Below, piece after piece: positions 25,258-34,200 of a DNA stretch of 64,000 nucleotides (the first letter of the stretch is position 1; each line of letters opens with the position of its first letter). Position numbers and translations under genes: made by a program. The notes below the pieces were generated by a model. The model was not told where the DNA came from. It saw only the letters and a program-made list of their open reading frames with translations, and searched no databases. The DNA comes from Stieleria neptunia (GTDB taxonomy: Bacteria; Planctomycetota; Planctomycetia; Pirellulales; Pirellulaceae). The stretch is taken from assembly GCF_007754155.1 (NCBI RefSeq), contig NZ_CP037423.1, positions 9,854,938-9,918,937 on the forward strand, read 5' to 3'.

Positions 25258-25345
25258 CGTCCACCGTTCACCGCGGCACGGCGAACGACATTGGGTTTTC
25301 GGTTGACGTCGACTCCGTGCCTGCGTGTGCAACGGATGGTTCGCG
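25253..25345 (-). other. attC site 27 (first site at the high-coordinate end)
   Basis: R' GTGAAC, R'' GTTCGCG. The arms CCGTTCACCGCGGCACGG and CCGTGCCTGCGTGTGCAACGG pair with extra bases on the gene-proximal arm. It belongs to the outermost cassette. Confidence 0.75.
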
Positions 25346-25731
25346 CGTCCGGCCACGACGACAGCCCGTGCCATCGCCGCTGACGGCCAATGTACTCGAT
25401 CGGAATCGCCGCGGGAAATTCGGTGTCCCAATCAGCGGTCGGCATTTCAGGCGCCGGTTTGTCTTGGATCGTACTCGTACTCAGCATCGCGGTACTCGTA
25501 CTCCTACTCGAATCGACAGGCGTCGGTTTGTCTTGGTCGACCGCGCATCTATCGAACCGTGACATCAAATGCGAATCTTAGGAAATGGAGGTCCGATGAC
25601 ATCAGGTGGGCCGAGTTCAGTCACAACGTTCAGCAGCGTGGGCGACCGGCATCGGTTTGTTTGCCTTCCAGTCGAGTACGAGTAGGAGTACCGGCTGACG
25701 CCTGAGTACGAGTACGATTTGGGAGCGCGAA
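25258..25731 (-). repeat. Repeat cassette copy 12 (outermost cassette)
   Basis: A 474 bp copy with both the GTACTC-rich stretch and the GAGTACGAGTA end variant of copy 4. Its R boxes GTTCGCG (25,339) and CGCGAAC (25,726-25,732) match. Beyond it the family sequence stops. Confidence 0.7.
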
Positions 25732-25815
25732 CAATTAATTATCGGCGGTCCGACTGGGGTAAAAACCGGATATTCCGTGGTCGGACCGAGGAATATCTCC
25801 TGCCACCCGATGGTA
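25726..25815. other. Array boundary with overlapping inverted repeats (candidate attI side)
   Basis: The last R box CGCGAAC (25,726-25,732) is followed by an A/T-rich AATTAATTAT. After it come two overlapping inverted repeats: GGTCCGAC...GTCGGACC and GGATATTCC...GGAATATC (about 25,747-25,800). No attC lies beyond it. In an integron this position would be attI, but no intI gene is next to it, so the site's identity is open. A 60-codon minus ORF (25,735-25,917) is not supported as a gene. Confidence 0.4.
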
Positions 25816-26232
25816 GGGATTGGCGGCGATCCGGTCAAGTTTTGGTTCGCTTTTCTTCGCCGACTCCGCCTGAAGTTTCAATCCCCTCTTTGCCATCGGG
25901 CCTGAGCGATCTGCCACTCCATTCCCGGAAGAATCCAGACACCAACCAGACGCCTGCCGAAGCGGCTCACATCAGTTCACGTGTGTTGCACCGGGGGGAT
26001 CGCGGAGAACGACAACCTAGGCATTTGTCCAATTACCCTGCGTGACCTTTCGGCGTTACACTGAGACATGCTGAAATTGATTCGATCACACAACGCTGGC
26101 GGTGATCGGTCAAACATCGATGACGCGCAACGTGTAACGATCGGTTCTCTCGCCACCCATTCAGAACAAGAAAACATTTGCCGACACCTGTCCGGCAAAC
26201 CCATTCTTACTTCTAAACCAGGCAAAGATCCG
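25816..26232. other. Intergenic region between the array and the oxidoreductase gene
   Basis: About 400 bp without a supported gene. The in-frame extension of the oxidoreductase (from 26,068) covers part of it but shows no family likeness. It probably contains the promoter of that gene; nothing clear is seen. Confidence 0.35.
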
Positions 26233-27249
26233 ATGACTACGATTGCGCAGCCGAAACCGTCCGCCAAACTTTCCGACCGACTGTTCGATGCAGTGGGGCA
26301 TGCTGTGAAGGCGCCCTCGGGCCACAACACCCAGCCATGGCTGTTCCGTTTGAAGCCGGGCCAAGTGGAACTGTTGGCGGATCTCCGGCGGGCATGCCCT
26401 GTGGTCGATCCAAACAATCGCGAGCTGACGATCAGTTGCGGGGCGGCCTTGTTCCACTTGCGTTTGGCGATCAACTGCGATTCCATGGCCACCCAGGTAC
26501 GGGTGCTTCCGCTCGGCAGTGAAGAGAACGTGATCGCTCGGGTGATGGTCGCCGGACCGCATGCCCCTAACGATGACGAGCAGATGCTTTTCGAAGCGAT
26601 CCCCAAACGACGCACCAACCGGTTCCCCTTCAGCAAGCAAGACGTCGATCCACAATTGCAAACCGAATGGATCAATGACGCAAAGAGCGAAGGTGCATGG
26701 ATCCACTTGATTCACGCGGATCGGGAGAAGCACGCGATCGCCGATTTGATTAGCGAGGGCGATCGTGAACAAGCGCACGACAAGCGTTTTCGACACGAGC
26801 TTGCCAAATGGATCCATTCCAACAGCAGCTCGCGACGCGACGGCATCCCGGGCTCTTCACAAGGGGTCAGCGATTTTGCGTCGCATTTCGGTTGGCTGGC
26901 CGTCCGCACCTTCGACTGGGGCGACGGACAAGCCGCCAAAGACCGACAGCTCGCCGAAGGATCACCCTTGTTGGCCGTCATCGGGACTGACGCCGACACG
27001 CCTGCGGACTGGGTTGCGTGCGGCCAGGCACTCGCCAAGATCTCGCTCCGCGCCGCGTCCTGGTCGGTCGACGCATCCTACCTGAACCAGCCGATCGAAA
27101 TCCCTCGCTTGCGCACCAAGCTCGCTGAGTTGATCGGCATCAAGGCCTACCCTCAAATCTTGCTACGGCTGGGCCACGGCAGCGACGTCAAACCGACACC
27201 CAGACGGCGTGTCGAGGACGTGATCATCGGACCTGAGGGGCAACACTAA
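26233..27249 (+). CDS. Acg-family FMN-dependent nitroreductase-like protein
   Basis: 338 residues from ATG 26233 (MTTIAQPKPSAKLSDRLFDA). An upstream ATG at 26068 would add 55 residues of low-complexity leader. Two nitroreductase-like halves are typical of the Acg group (Mycobacterium Rv2032/Rv3131 type): KAPSGHNTQPWLFRL supplies the flavin-contact S-x-x-N-x-Q-P-W motif (about residues 28-42), and ELTISCGAALFHLRLAI follows. The C-terminal half has ALAKISLRAASWSVDASYLNQPIEIP. Acg proteins bind FMN in a lidded pocket and are linked to stress or dormancy; the substrate is unknown. No partner gene is adjacent. Confidence 0.8.
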   Translation: MTTIAQPKPSAKLSDRLFDAVGHAVKAPSGHNTQPWLFRLKPGQVELLADLRRACPVVDPNNRELTISCGAALFHLRLAINCDSMATQVRVLPLGSEENVIARVMVAGPHAPNDDEQMLFEAIPKRRTNRFPFSKQDVDPQLQTEWINDAKSEGAWIHLIHADREKHAIADLISEGDREQAHDKRFRHELAKWIHSNSSSRRDGIPGSSQGVSDFASHFGWLAVRTFDWGDGQAAKDRQLAEGSPLLAVIGTDADTPADWVACGQALAKISLRAASWSVDASYLNQPIEIPRLRTKLAELIGIKAYPQILLRLGHGSDVKPTPRRRVEDVIIGPEGQH

Positions 27250-27286
27250 GCAACGCACGATCAAGTAGTGTCGGTTTTCAAATGTA

Positions 27287-27437
27287 GCGGAAGCCGTCAA
27301 CGGGCTGTCGTTTTTGTGAGCCTCGGGCGCGTAAGCGGCCGGGCATTGAGACGTTGCCCGAGGCCTTACGGCCAGCGGCTCACCATTGACTCAGCAGATC
27401 CCGACTCAATCGACAGCCCGTCAACGGCTTTCGTTTT
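27287..27437. repeat. Nested palindromic intergenic element
   Basis: Outer arms AAGCCGTCAACGGGCTGTCG (27,291-27,310) and CGACAGCCCGTCAACGGCTT (27,411-27,430) are inverted. Inner arms GAGCCTCGGGCGCGTAAGCG (27,318 on) and the segment GCCCGAGGCCTTACGGCC...GGCTC (27,356-27,381) are also inverted. It looks like an intergenic repeat of the kind scattered in Pirellulaceae genomes and may act as a bidirectional terminator between the convergent genes. Confidence 0.6.
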
Positions 27438-27477
27438 CCAGGGTGGACGAAACTGTTGATGAGTTTCGCTACGCCAG

Positions 27478-27497
27478 CAATTGTTCCGGCGGTCCTA
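27478..27497. repeat. Solitary ISAzo13-like terminal repeat
   Basis: CAATTGTTCCGGCGGTCCTA repeats the terminal inverted repeat of the IS at 17,382-18,712 over 19-20 bp, but no second end or transposase is near. Its outer end supplies the TAG stop (27,495-27,497) of the kinase gene. AGTGTCGG at 27,267-27,274 may be another fragment. Confidence 0.6.
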
Positions 27498-30400
27498 AAA
27501 GGGTTCGGTGTGGAGTGGTGCGAGCAGCAGTGGAAGGGGATTCGGCTCGGGTTGATGGACCGCCTTGCGGCCTTCCGCCGGCCTTGCATCCCAGAGTCGA
27601 ATGTCACCGGCGGTGTCCGCGGACAAAAGGCTTTGTCCATCGGTGCTCCAATCGATTGACTCAATGGCCGAGTCGGACGCATCGATCGTCAAAACCTCGA
27701 TCGCCGAAAGTTCTTCTTCCGGCCCGCCCGCTTCGGAGCCGTCAATGGTCCATATCTTGATTGTCCCATCTTCACCGCTGGAAGCAATCTCTCGACCCGA
27801 GGGGTTCCATCGAGCCGCAGTGATCGGTCCCGTATGCCCTTCAATCATTGCGGCCATTTGCAGCGTTTTGAGGTTCCAAATCTTGATCGTCTGATCGAGA
27901 CTGCCGGTGATGAAGTGTTCTCCGGAGGGACTTAAATCGATATCGCGGATCCGTTGTTGGTGGGCGCGAATTGCGAAACGTTTTTCGCCGCTCCTCGGGT
28001 TCCAACCGACAACCATGCCCTTCGCGTCGGCGGTGAAGACGATCGGCAAGGACGGGTGCCACGCGACGTCGACGATATTGGATTTGCGATGAAACAGATG
28101 ATGCAGGACTTCTCCCGTGGAGGCATCCCACACGCACGACCGGCCCCCGATTCCGCCGGTGAAGATCTGTTTTCCGTTGGGATTCCACGCCGCACTTGTG
28201 ACGTGCGTTTTGTGACCGGCGAACGTCAGCAAGACGTCCCCCGAATCGACGTCGCCAATGATAACTTTTCCGGATCGGTCAAGGACGGCGATCCTGTCGC
28301 CGCCAGGGCTGAAGCAAAGACCGCTCAATCCTGCATCCCCCGTCCATTGCGCCAGTTGTTGGCCGGATCGTGAATCCATCAGCGTGGCGATCGGCGCCGT
28401 CCCGTGATACGCGATCCGTTGCCCGTCGGGACTCCATTGGACTTCCATGACGCGGAAACGGCCATGATGTGCGATCAACCGATTGCCATGCGTCTGAGAG
28501 AGATTCCAATGACGAAGGAGTCCATTTTGAGTGACGGCAATCAGGCTTTTCCCATTGGGATGCCAATGAACGCCTCGAATGACGTCGATGCCGCTGCCCA
28601 GCCATCGCGAAATCCGACCGCTTTTTGCGTCCAGAATTCGCAAACTGGAATCCTTGCACGCCACCGCGATCTGCGTCTGGTCGGGACTCCAAACCATCTT
28701 GGTCGGATGACCACGGAGTGCGACGGTCCACTCGATTTGAACCGAATCGGATCCGATCCGCCGAAGGCATGCGGTGCCTTCGGTGACTGCCGATGCCAAG
28801 CACTCCCCATTTCCCCACGCCACCGCCGTCGTGTTGAACTCGGATTCGTCAATCCGATGCAAAGCTTCTCCGGTGTCCGGATCCCAAACCACCAGCGAAG
28901 GTCCTCCGCTGGTGAGTTCGTTTCGATGAGGGTTCCATTGCAGCGTTCGAACGGAAAAGCGTTTCGTAGGAAGTCGTCGAATTTCATCGCCGTTGGTCGC
29001 ATCGATGATTTGAATCAAACCGTCCAGGTTGGTCGCGGCAATCTGCGATCCCTCGTGATTCCAAGTGACATCCGCGTAGGCTTCCTGCTGACTCAATTGA
29101 TAGACAGCCTGGTCATCCTCCAATCGCCACACCACCAGGTTCCCGACCGCGTCGCAAAATGCAACCTGGTCGCCGAGCGGATTCCACGCAATGGCCCGGA
29201 TGCTTCGGCTGCCGCCGTGCATGGTTTGCAGGACTGTCCCGGTGGAGGGTGCGACCAGGTGCACGGTGCCGTCGTGATCACCCACCGCCAGGATTGATCC
29301 GTCGGGACTGAGCGCGCTGGACCACAGATCTTTCCCAAAATCGATCTCATCGACGTCCTGCTCACACTGAGCGCGCAGGTAATACCATTCCCAACCACGT
29401 AGGTCCTGACCGGCAACGCGGGGATGCCAACGATCGGTGGTTTCGGCGATGCGACGGGTGCCGCCGGGAATGCCAACCGCCCGTCCGGCCAAACGCATTT
29501 CGGCTCGATAAAGTTGACGCATACTCTCTTGGCGCAACCGCCGTGCTTCGTCACGTTGGGCGCGGTAGTCTTGCGAGGCTTTTTCTGCCGAGACATACAA
29601 GAAACCGGCCGTGATAGCCAATCCGACGATCAAGACGAGCAGGGCTAGTAGTCCGCCGACGATCGCCAGATGACGACGCAACAGTTTTGACACGACGTAG
29701 ATGGTGCTGTCGCGTTTGGCGTCAATCGGCTTGCCGTCGAGGAACCGTTGCAGATCATCGCCCAATGCACCCGCGGAGACGTATCGGCGGGACTTTTCTT
29801 TATGGAGCGACTTCAGTGTGATGGTTTCCAGGTCGCTGTCGATCGGCGGTGTGGAACCTCGCAACGACTTCGCCTCGGCGTGCCGGATCATCAAGATGCT
29901 GTCCGTAACGGTGTCTCCGAGTTCGTACGGCAACTCGCCCGAAAGAATCTCGTACAGCATCACACCCAACGAATAGACATCGCTGCGAACATCGGTTTCC
30001 GCATGTCGGCCGGATGCCTGTTCGGGACTCATGTACGCGACCGTGCCCATGATCTGGCCGGTCATCGACAATTGCAGTGTTTGATCGGAGCCGCGGTGCG
30101 TCATCCGTGCCAGACCAAAGTCGACGATGTGGGGGCATCCGTTTTCATCGACTAAAATGTTCGACGGCTTCAGGTCGCGATGAATGATGCCGTGCAAGTG
30201 GGCGTGTTGCATCGCTTCGCAGACGCGAATGATCAGTTCGACTCGATCGGCAATCGAACGGCAGCGTGTCCGCGCGTATTGATCCAGGTGTTCGCCGTCG
30301 ACGAATTCCATGACGTAAAAATACTGGCCTGCCGCCAAACCACTATCGAACACACGAACGATGCCCGGATGCCGCAGTCCTCCGATCAGTTCGACTTCGC

Positions 30401-30815
30401 GCCGAAAGCGTCGCTTGTCAGCCTTGTCCGCCAGTGGACCGGCCAGCAGGAATTTCAGCGCGACGCGTTGATTGGTGCCGGTCTGGATCGCTTCGTAGAC
30501 GACGCCCTGTCCGCCCCGTTTCAATTCACGACGGATCTCGTAGCCCGCCAAGGACTCTTGTAACAGCGCCAGATGATCCAGCGGGTCAGCATCCGCATCC
30601 CGGCTCGCGTAGGCCTCCAGTGAATCTTCCGACGAATCGTGCGCCTCCAGTAAACCCAGCACTTCTTGGCGAAGTTTCAGATCGTTTCCACAGGCCGCGT
30701 CGATCACTGCCGCGCGTTCCGGTTCGCTCACCGAAAGTGCCTTTTCAAAGATCAACTGGATCGCAGACCACGAGTCGCTGTCATGTGACGACGAAGTGGA
30801 CACAATTTCAGTCAT
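27495..30815 (-). CDS. Membrane Ser/Thr protein kinase with WD40 propellers
   Basis: 1,106 residues from ATG 30815 (MTEIVSTSSSHDSDSWSAIQ); an in-frame start at 30,857 adds 14. Planctomycete-type N-terminal region (15-85), then a Hanks-type kinase domain: Gly loop GGQG 101-104, Lys121, HRDLKPSN 212-219, DFG 232-234, SPE 263-265, all intact. A single membrane helix (about 375-405, IVGGLLALLVLIVGLAITAG) puts the kinase in the cytoplasm and the C-terminal part outside. After a coiled linker come about 13 WD40 repeats (for example DQTIKIWNLKTLQ, DGTIKIWTIDGSE, AGDIRLWDARP). Probable signalling kinase with a protein-binding sensor. The C-terminus ends at a solitary IS end, so the last 20 residues may be altered. 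Confidence 0.88.
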   Translation of the reverse strand: MTEIVSTSSSHDSDSWSAIQLIFEKALSVSEPERAAVIDAACGNDLKLRQEVLGLLEAHDSSEDSLEAYASRDADADPLDHLALLQESLAGYEIRRELKRGGQGVVYEAIQTGTNQRVALKFLLAGPLADKADKRRFRREVELIGGLRHPGIVRVFDSGLAAGQYFYVMEFVDGEHLDQYARTRCRSIADRVELIIRVCEAMQHAHLHGIIHRDLKPSNILVDENGCPHIVDFGLARMTHRGSDQTLQLSMTGQIMGTVAYMSPEQASGRHAETDVRSDVYSLGVMLYEILSGELPYELGDTVTDSILMIRHAEAKSLRGSTPPIDSDLETITLKSLHKEKSRRYVSAGALGDDLQRFLDGKPIDAKRDSTIYVVSKLLRRHLAIVGGLLALLVLIVGLAITAGFLYVSAEKASQDYRAQRDEARRLRQESMRQLYRAEMRLAGRAVGIPGGTRRIAETTDRWHPRVAGQDLRGWEWYYLRAQCEQDVDEIDFGKDLWSSALSPDGSILAVGDHDGTVHLVAPSTGTVLQTMHGGSRSIRAIAWNPLGDQVAFCDAVGNLVVWRLEDDQAVYQLSQQEAYADVTWNHEGSQIAATNLDGLIQIIDATNGDEIRRLPTKRFSVRTLQWNPHRNELTSGGPSLVVWDPDTGEALHRIDESEFNTTAVAWGNGECLASAVTEGTACLRRIGSDSVQIEWTVALRGHPTKMVWSPDQTQIAVACKDSSLRILDAKSGRISRWLGSGIDVIRGVHWHPNGKSLIAVTQNGLLRHWNLSQTHGNRLIAHHGRFRVMEVQWSPDGQRIAYHGTAPIATLMDSRSGQQLAQWTGDAGLSGLCFSPGGDRIAVLDRSGKVIIGDVDSGDVLLTFAGHKTHVTSAAWNPNGKQIFTGGIGGRSCVWDASTGEVLHHLFHRKSNIVDVAWHPSLPIVFTADAKGMVVGWNPRSGEKRFAIRAHQQRIRDIDLSPSGEHFITGSLDQTIKIWNLKTLQMAAMIEGHTGPITAARWNPSGREIASSGEDGTIKIWTIDGSEAGGPEEELSAIEVLTIDASDSAIESIDWSTDGQSLLSADTAGDIRLWDARPAEGRKAVHQPEPNPLPLLLAPLHTEPF

Positions 30816-30857
30816 CGGGAGGTTCCAGCGCAAGACCCGGGATTCAACGCCACACAA

Positions 30858-31164
30858 CGGCGCTGAACGTTCAGTTTAACTGCCCGCTCAACGGCCCGCT
30901 CAGAGATGTCGACGTCACCGCAACCAGACCGCCAACGGCCGATTCAGCGAATCGTTGTACGACGTCCTTTCTAGGTCGTCGTCGGGAGTCCAGCGGACGA
31001 CGGCCCGGAAGGGCCATCGTACTCGAAAAACCGGTCGTCCTAAGCTGGACAGTCTCTTAAGCCTGCACACCAACATTTCTGCCCTCTGATCTCCGTGGAT
31101 CGAAAACCAAAAAAATCTTCTACTTTCCCAACTTCTTCTGAGCCATTCGCGGGCGAGATCTTGC
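30858..31164. other. Divergent intergenic region with palindromic repeat
   Basis: About 300 bp between two divergent genes, so it should hold both promoters. At 30,956-31,022 GTACGACGTCCTTTCTAGG is inverted against GGGCCATCGTAC, an imperfect palindrome of a type repeated between Pirellulaceae genes. CCGGTCGTCCTAAGCTGGA follows. No promoter elements can be assigned with confidence. Confidence 0.5.
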
Positions 31165-31227
31165 ATGGGTCGATGGCGGATTCCTGTCTCGGGAATCCGC
31201 GTCGCCCCACCACGCCCGGACCCGTCC

Positions 31228-34200
31228 ATGCTCGGAATACTTCGAAGATCAAAAGCTCGAAAAACACGCCGTCGCTCCGCCGGTTCAAGGTTTCTGCGAC
31301 GGCAATCGCTGATCGAATCGCTCGAATCGCGTCAATTGCTCGCCGTCACCCCGATCGAGGTGACCGGCGGTTATGAGTTGCAGGTTTCTTATGAAGCCGG
31401 TGAGACGGTTTCGGATCTCGACGACGTGTACCTCCGCACCGACGCGTCGGGGAATTTGCAATTCGGAAACTCGGGATTCGACGGCTCGTTTGAAAACCTG
31501 GGCGTCAATCTGGCCGACGGCAGCGTCGATTCGCTGTCCATCGAGGTGACCTACCAGGCCCAGTCCGACAGCGACTATGCGGAATTCATCCGCAACCTAT
31601 TCGGCAACTCGATTTCAACGCTCCATCTCGGCGACATCGACGCGCCCGGCGTTGGCCTGAGTTTTTCGGCGCTCGATATCAACGTTGGGGCTGACAGCAC
31701 GATCAATACGCGAGCGCTGGCCGCCGGCGCCGATCCATTGACGGCCGATTCGATTGGCGATTCGGGGGATTTGTCGATTGATGCCCCGATCGTCCGCGTT
31801 GAAGGCAAGCTGTTGGCCCAGATTGGCGGCGATGACACGACCAACACGGCCGGCGACATCCAGATCGAAGCGGTCGGAAACCTGGACGACATTTCCAGCG
31901 GGTTCGTCGTCGCTCCCATCTTTCCGGTTGATCTTTCGGCGACCCAGGCGAGCGTCGATTTGGATTCGGCAACCCTGCTCGGACGCGACATCACGATCGA
32001 TGTTCATTCGGATGCGTCGGATCTGTTTGACGAACAGAGTGAAGAAGGCGATTGGGGCGAACCGCTGTTGGAATGGGTCGGCAGCGTGTCGATCGGAGCC
32101 GGAGTGGCGATCTCGCAAGCCTTCGCGGAGTTGGAAATCAACGCCAGTGAGATTTCCGGCAGGAACGTGACGCTGTCTTCCGACGCCGCCACCGATGCCG
32201 AAGCCCAAGTGCTGACGGCGTACGCAGCGATCGCCTACGGCCAGTCGGTCCCGCACGCGACCGTCGACATCCTCGGCGGTTCGAAGATCTCGACGTCCGA
32301 CGATCTTAGCATCATGACGAACGCCGAAAGCGACATGAGCATCATCGCGACTCAAAATCTGGTCGGCGCCAGCACGACGGTCGAAAAGCGGAATGTCACG
32401 CTGGCCGGTGCCTATTCCGACGTCGTGTCAACGGCGAATCTTTCGAGCGATTCGACCTTGGAGGTCGGCGACGACCTTTCGATTCACCTCGATGCGACAC
32501 GCGAACACAACACGCAATCCAATGCGGCAGCCTACGCCGATGGCACCTTGGGGTTGGCGCTCAACGTGGCCGTGCATGAGTCGACGGTTCAGTCGTTGAT
32601 CGATGGCACGGTGACCACCGGCGGCGACATGACCGTCGACGCGGAATTGGAAACGGTCAAAAATGACTTCAATGCGACCAGCACCGTTGGCACGGGGGCT
32701 CTCGGCGGACGACTTCAATCGGGCCTGCTCGGCGGGCCGTTGCGAGGGTTTTCGTCCGCCTTTGGAAGTGTCTTCGGTACCGGATCGATCGGAAGCGGCG
32801 ATTCCGGCTTTGCCCGCGATTTAGATGCCGCTCGACCGGCCGGAATGAAGTCGGCGGCGACTCCCAACGACTTTGCCACCTCGGCCGCCGTCAACGTCGG
32901 CATCGGATTCAACGAAGTCGAAGTCCGGATCGGCCCCGACGCGGACGTCAACGTCGGCGGAAACCTGACCCTGCAAGGCCGCGTCGAAGAGTTTCCCGAG
33001 ACCAGCGCGATCAGCTTTCTCAACAGTTCCAACAAGTACCTCACCGGATCGACCGATGGCACCTACAGCCAACGGGAAACGGGGATCAGCGGCGCGATCA
33101 CCGGTGCCTATTTCGCCAACAAGATCGACGTCTACATCGGCGCCGGGGCAACCGTGGACGTCGCGGGTGATCTGACGATCGATTCGGTGGCCACCGTCCC
33201 CTATTCGTTCCAGTGGGTCTGGGACAGTCGCGAAGGTGATTTTGAGGCTGTCGGCATTTCGACGGTGACCGATAAATTCAACTACAACGCGGGCATTCAA
33301 AACGGGTTCTTCACCACGTGGGCCGAAGCCATCGCCGCGGCGGAACAGAAAGCCTATGGCGGCATGGTCAACGTGCTGATCACCGACACGCACAACTATG
33401 CTTACATCGGTGACGGAGCGGTGGTCACCGTCGGCGGCGATCTGGTCGTCAATGCCGAAACAAACGTCGACACGATCAACTTCGTCGGCTCACCGCTGGC
33501 TCTGTTCAACGCGTCGGCCGGTCGCGGCATCGGCGCCGCGGCGATGCTGGTCGGCTATCTGAATGACACGACCGCCAAGATCAATCAGGGCGCGGTCATC
33601 AACGCCGACAGTCTGCTGGTGTTGGCCAACAATCGCGGCCGCACGGTTTCGATCGGAATTCAAGGCGGGTTGGCCGACGACCGCGGTATCGGCCGGCTCG
33701 GCAATTTTAATGGTGCGTTCACGGGCCGCTTCGTCGACAACCGCACCGTGGCCAAGGTATCGCCCCAAGCGATGATCACGCTGGGCGACGGACAGGTCTC
33801 CGTACCGCTGTCGTTCCGATCGGTCTCCCAGGACGACACGTCGCTGATCAGTAGTACGCCGATGTTCAACCCCGTCGAAGCGCTCGATGATGCTTCGAAC
33901 CAGTTCCGCATCGACGCCGATTCGATGACGGTTCGATTGCCGTACGCCCATGGATTCTCGACGGGCGATCCGGTCGTTTACGACAGCCGCGGCAACACTG
34001 AAATCGACGGCTTGACCAGCGGCCAAACGTATTACGCCATCGTCACGGATGACGACGAGACGACCGGCGAGCTGCAATTGGCGGCGTCATTCGACACCAC
34101 CGAGACGCCGCTGTCGATCGACATCACATCGCTGGACTTGGACACCGAGCAGTTTCATTCGCTCTACCCCGGTTTTGCCCCGACCGTCACCGGCGTGGTC

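Noticed and set aside
25735..25917. 60-codon minus ORF at the array end as a leader or integrase fragment
   Set aside because: No similarity to tyrosine recombinases and no ribosome-binding site stands out.
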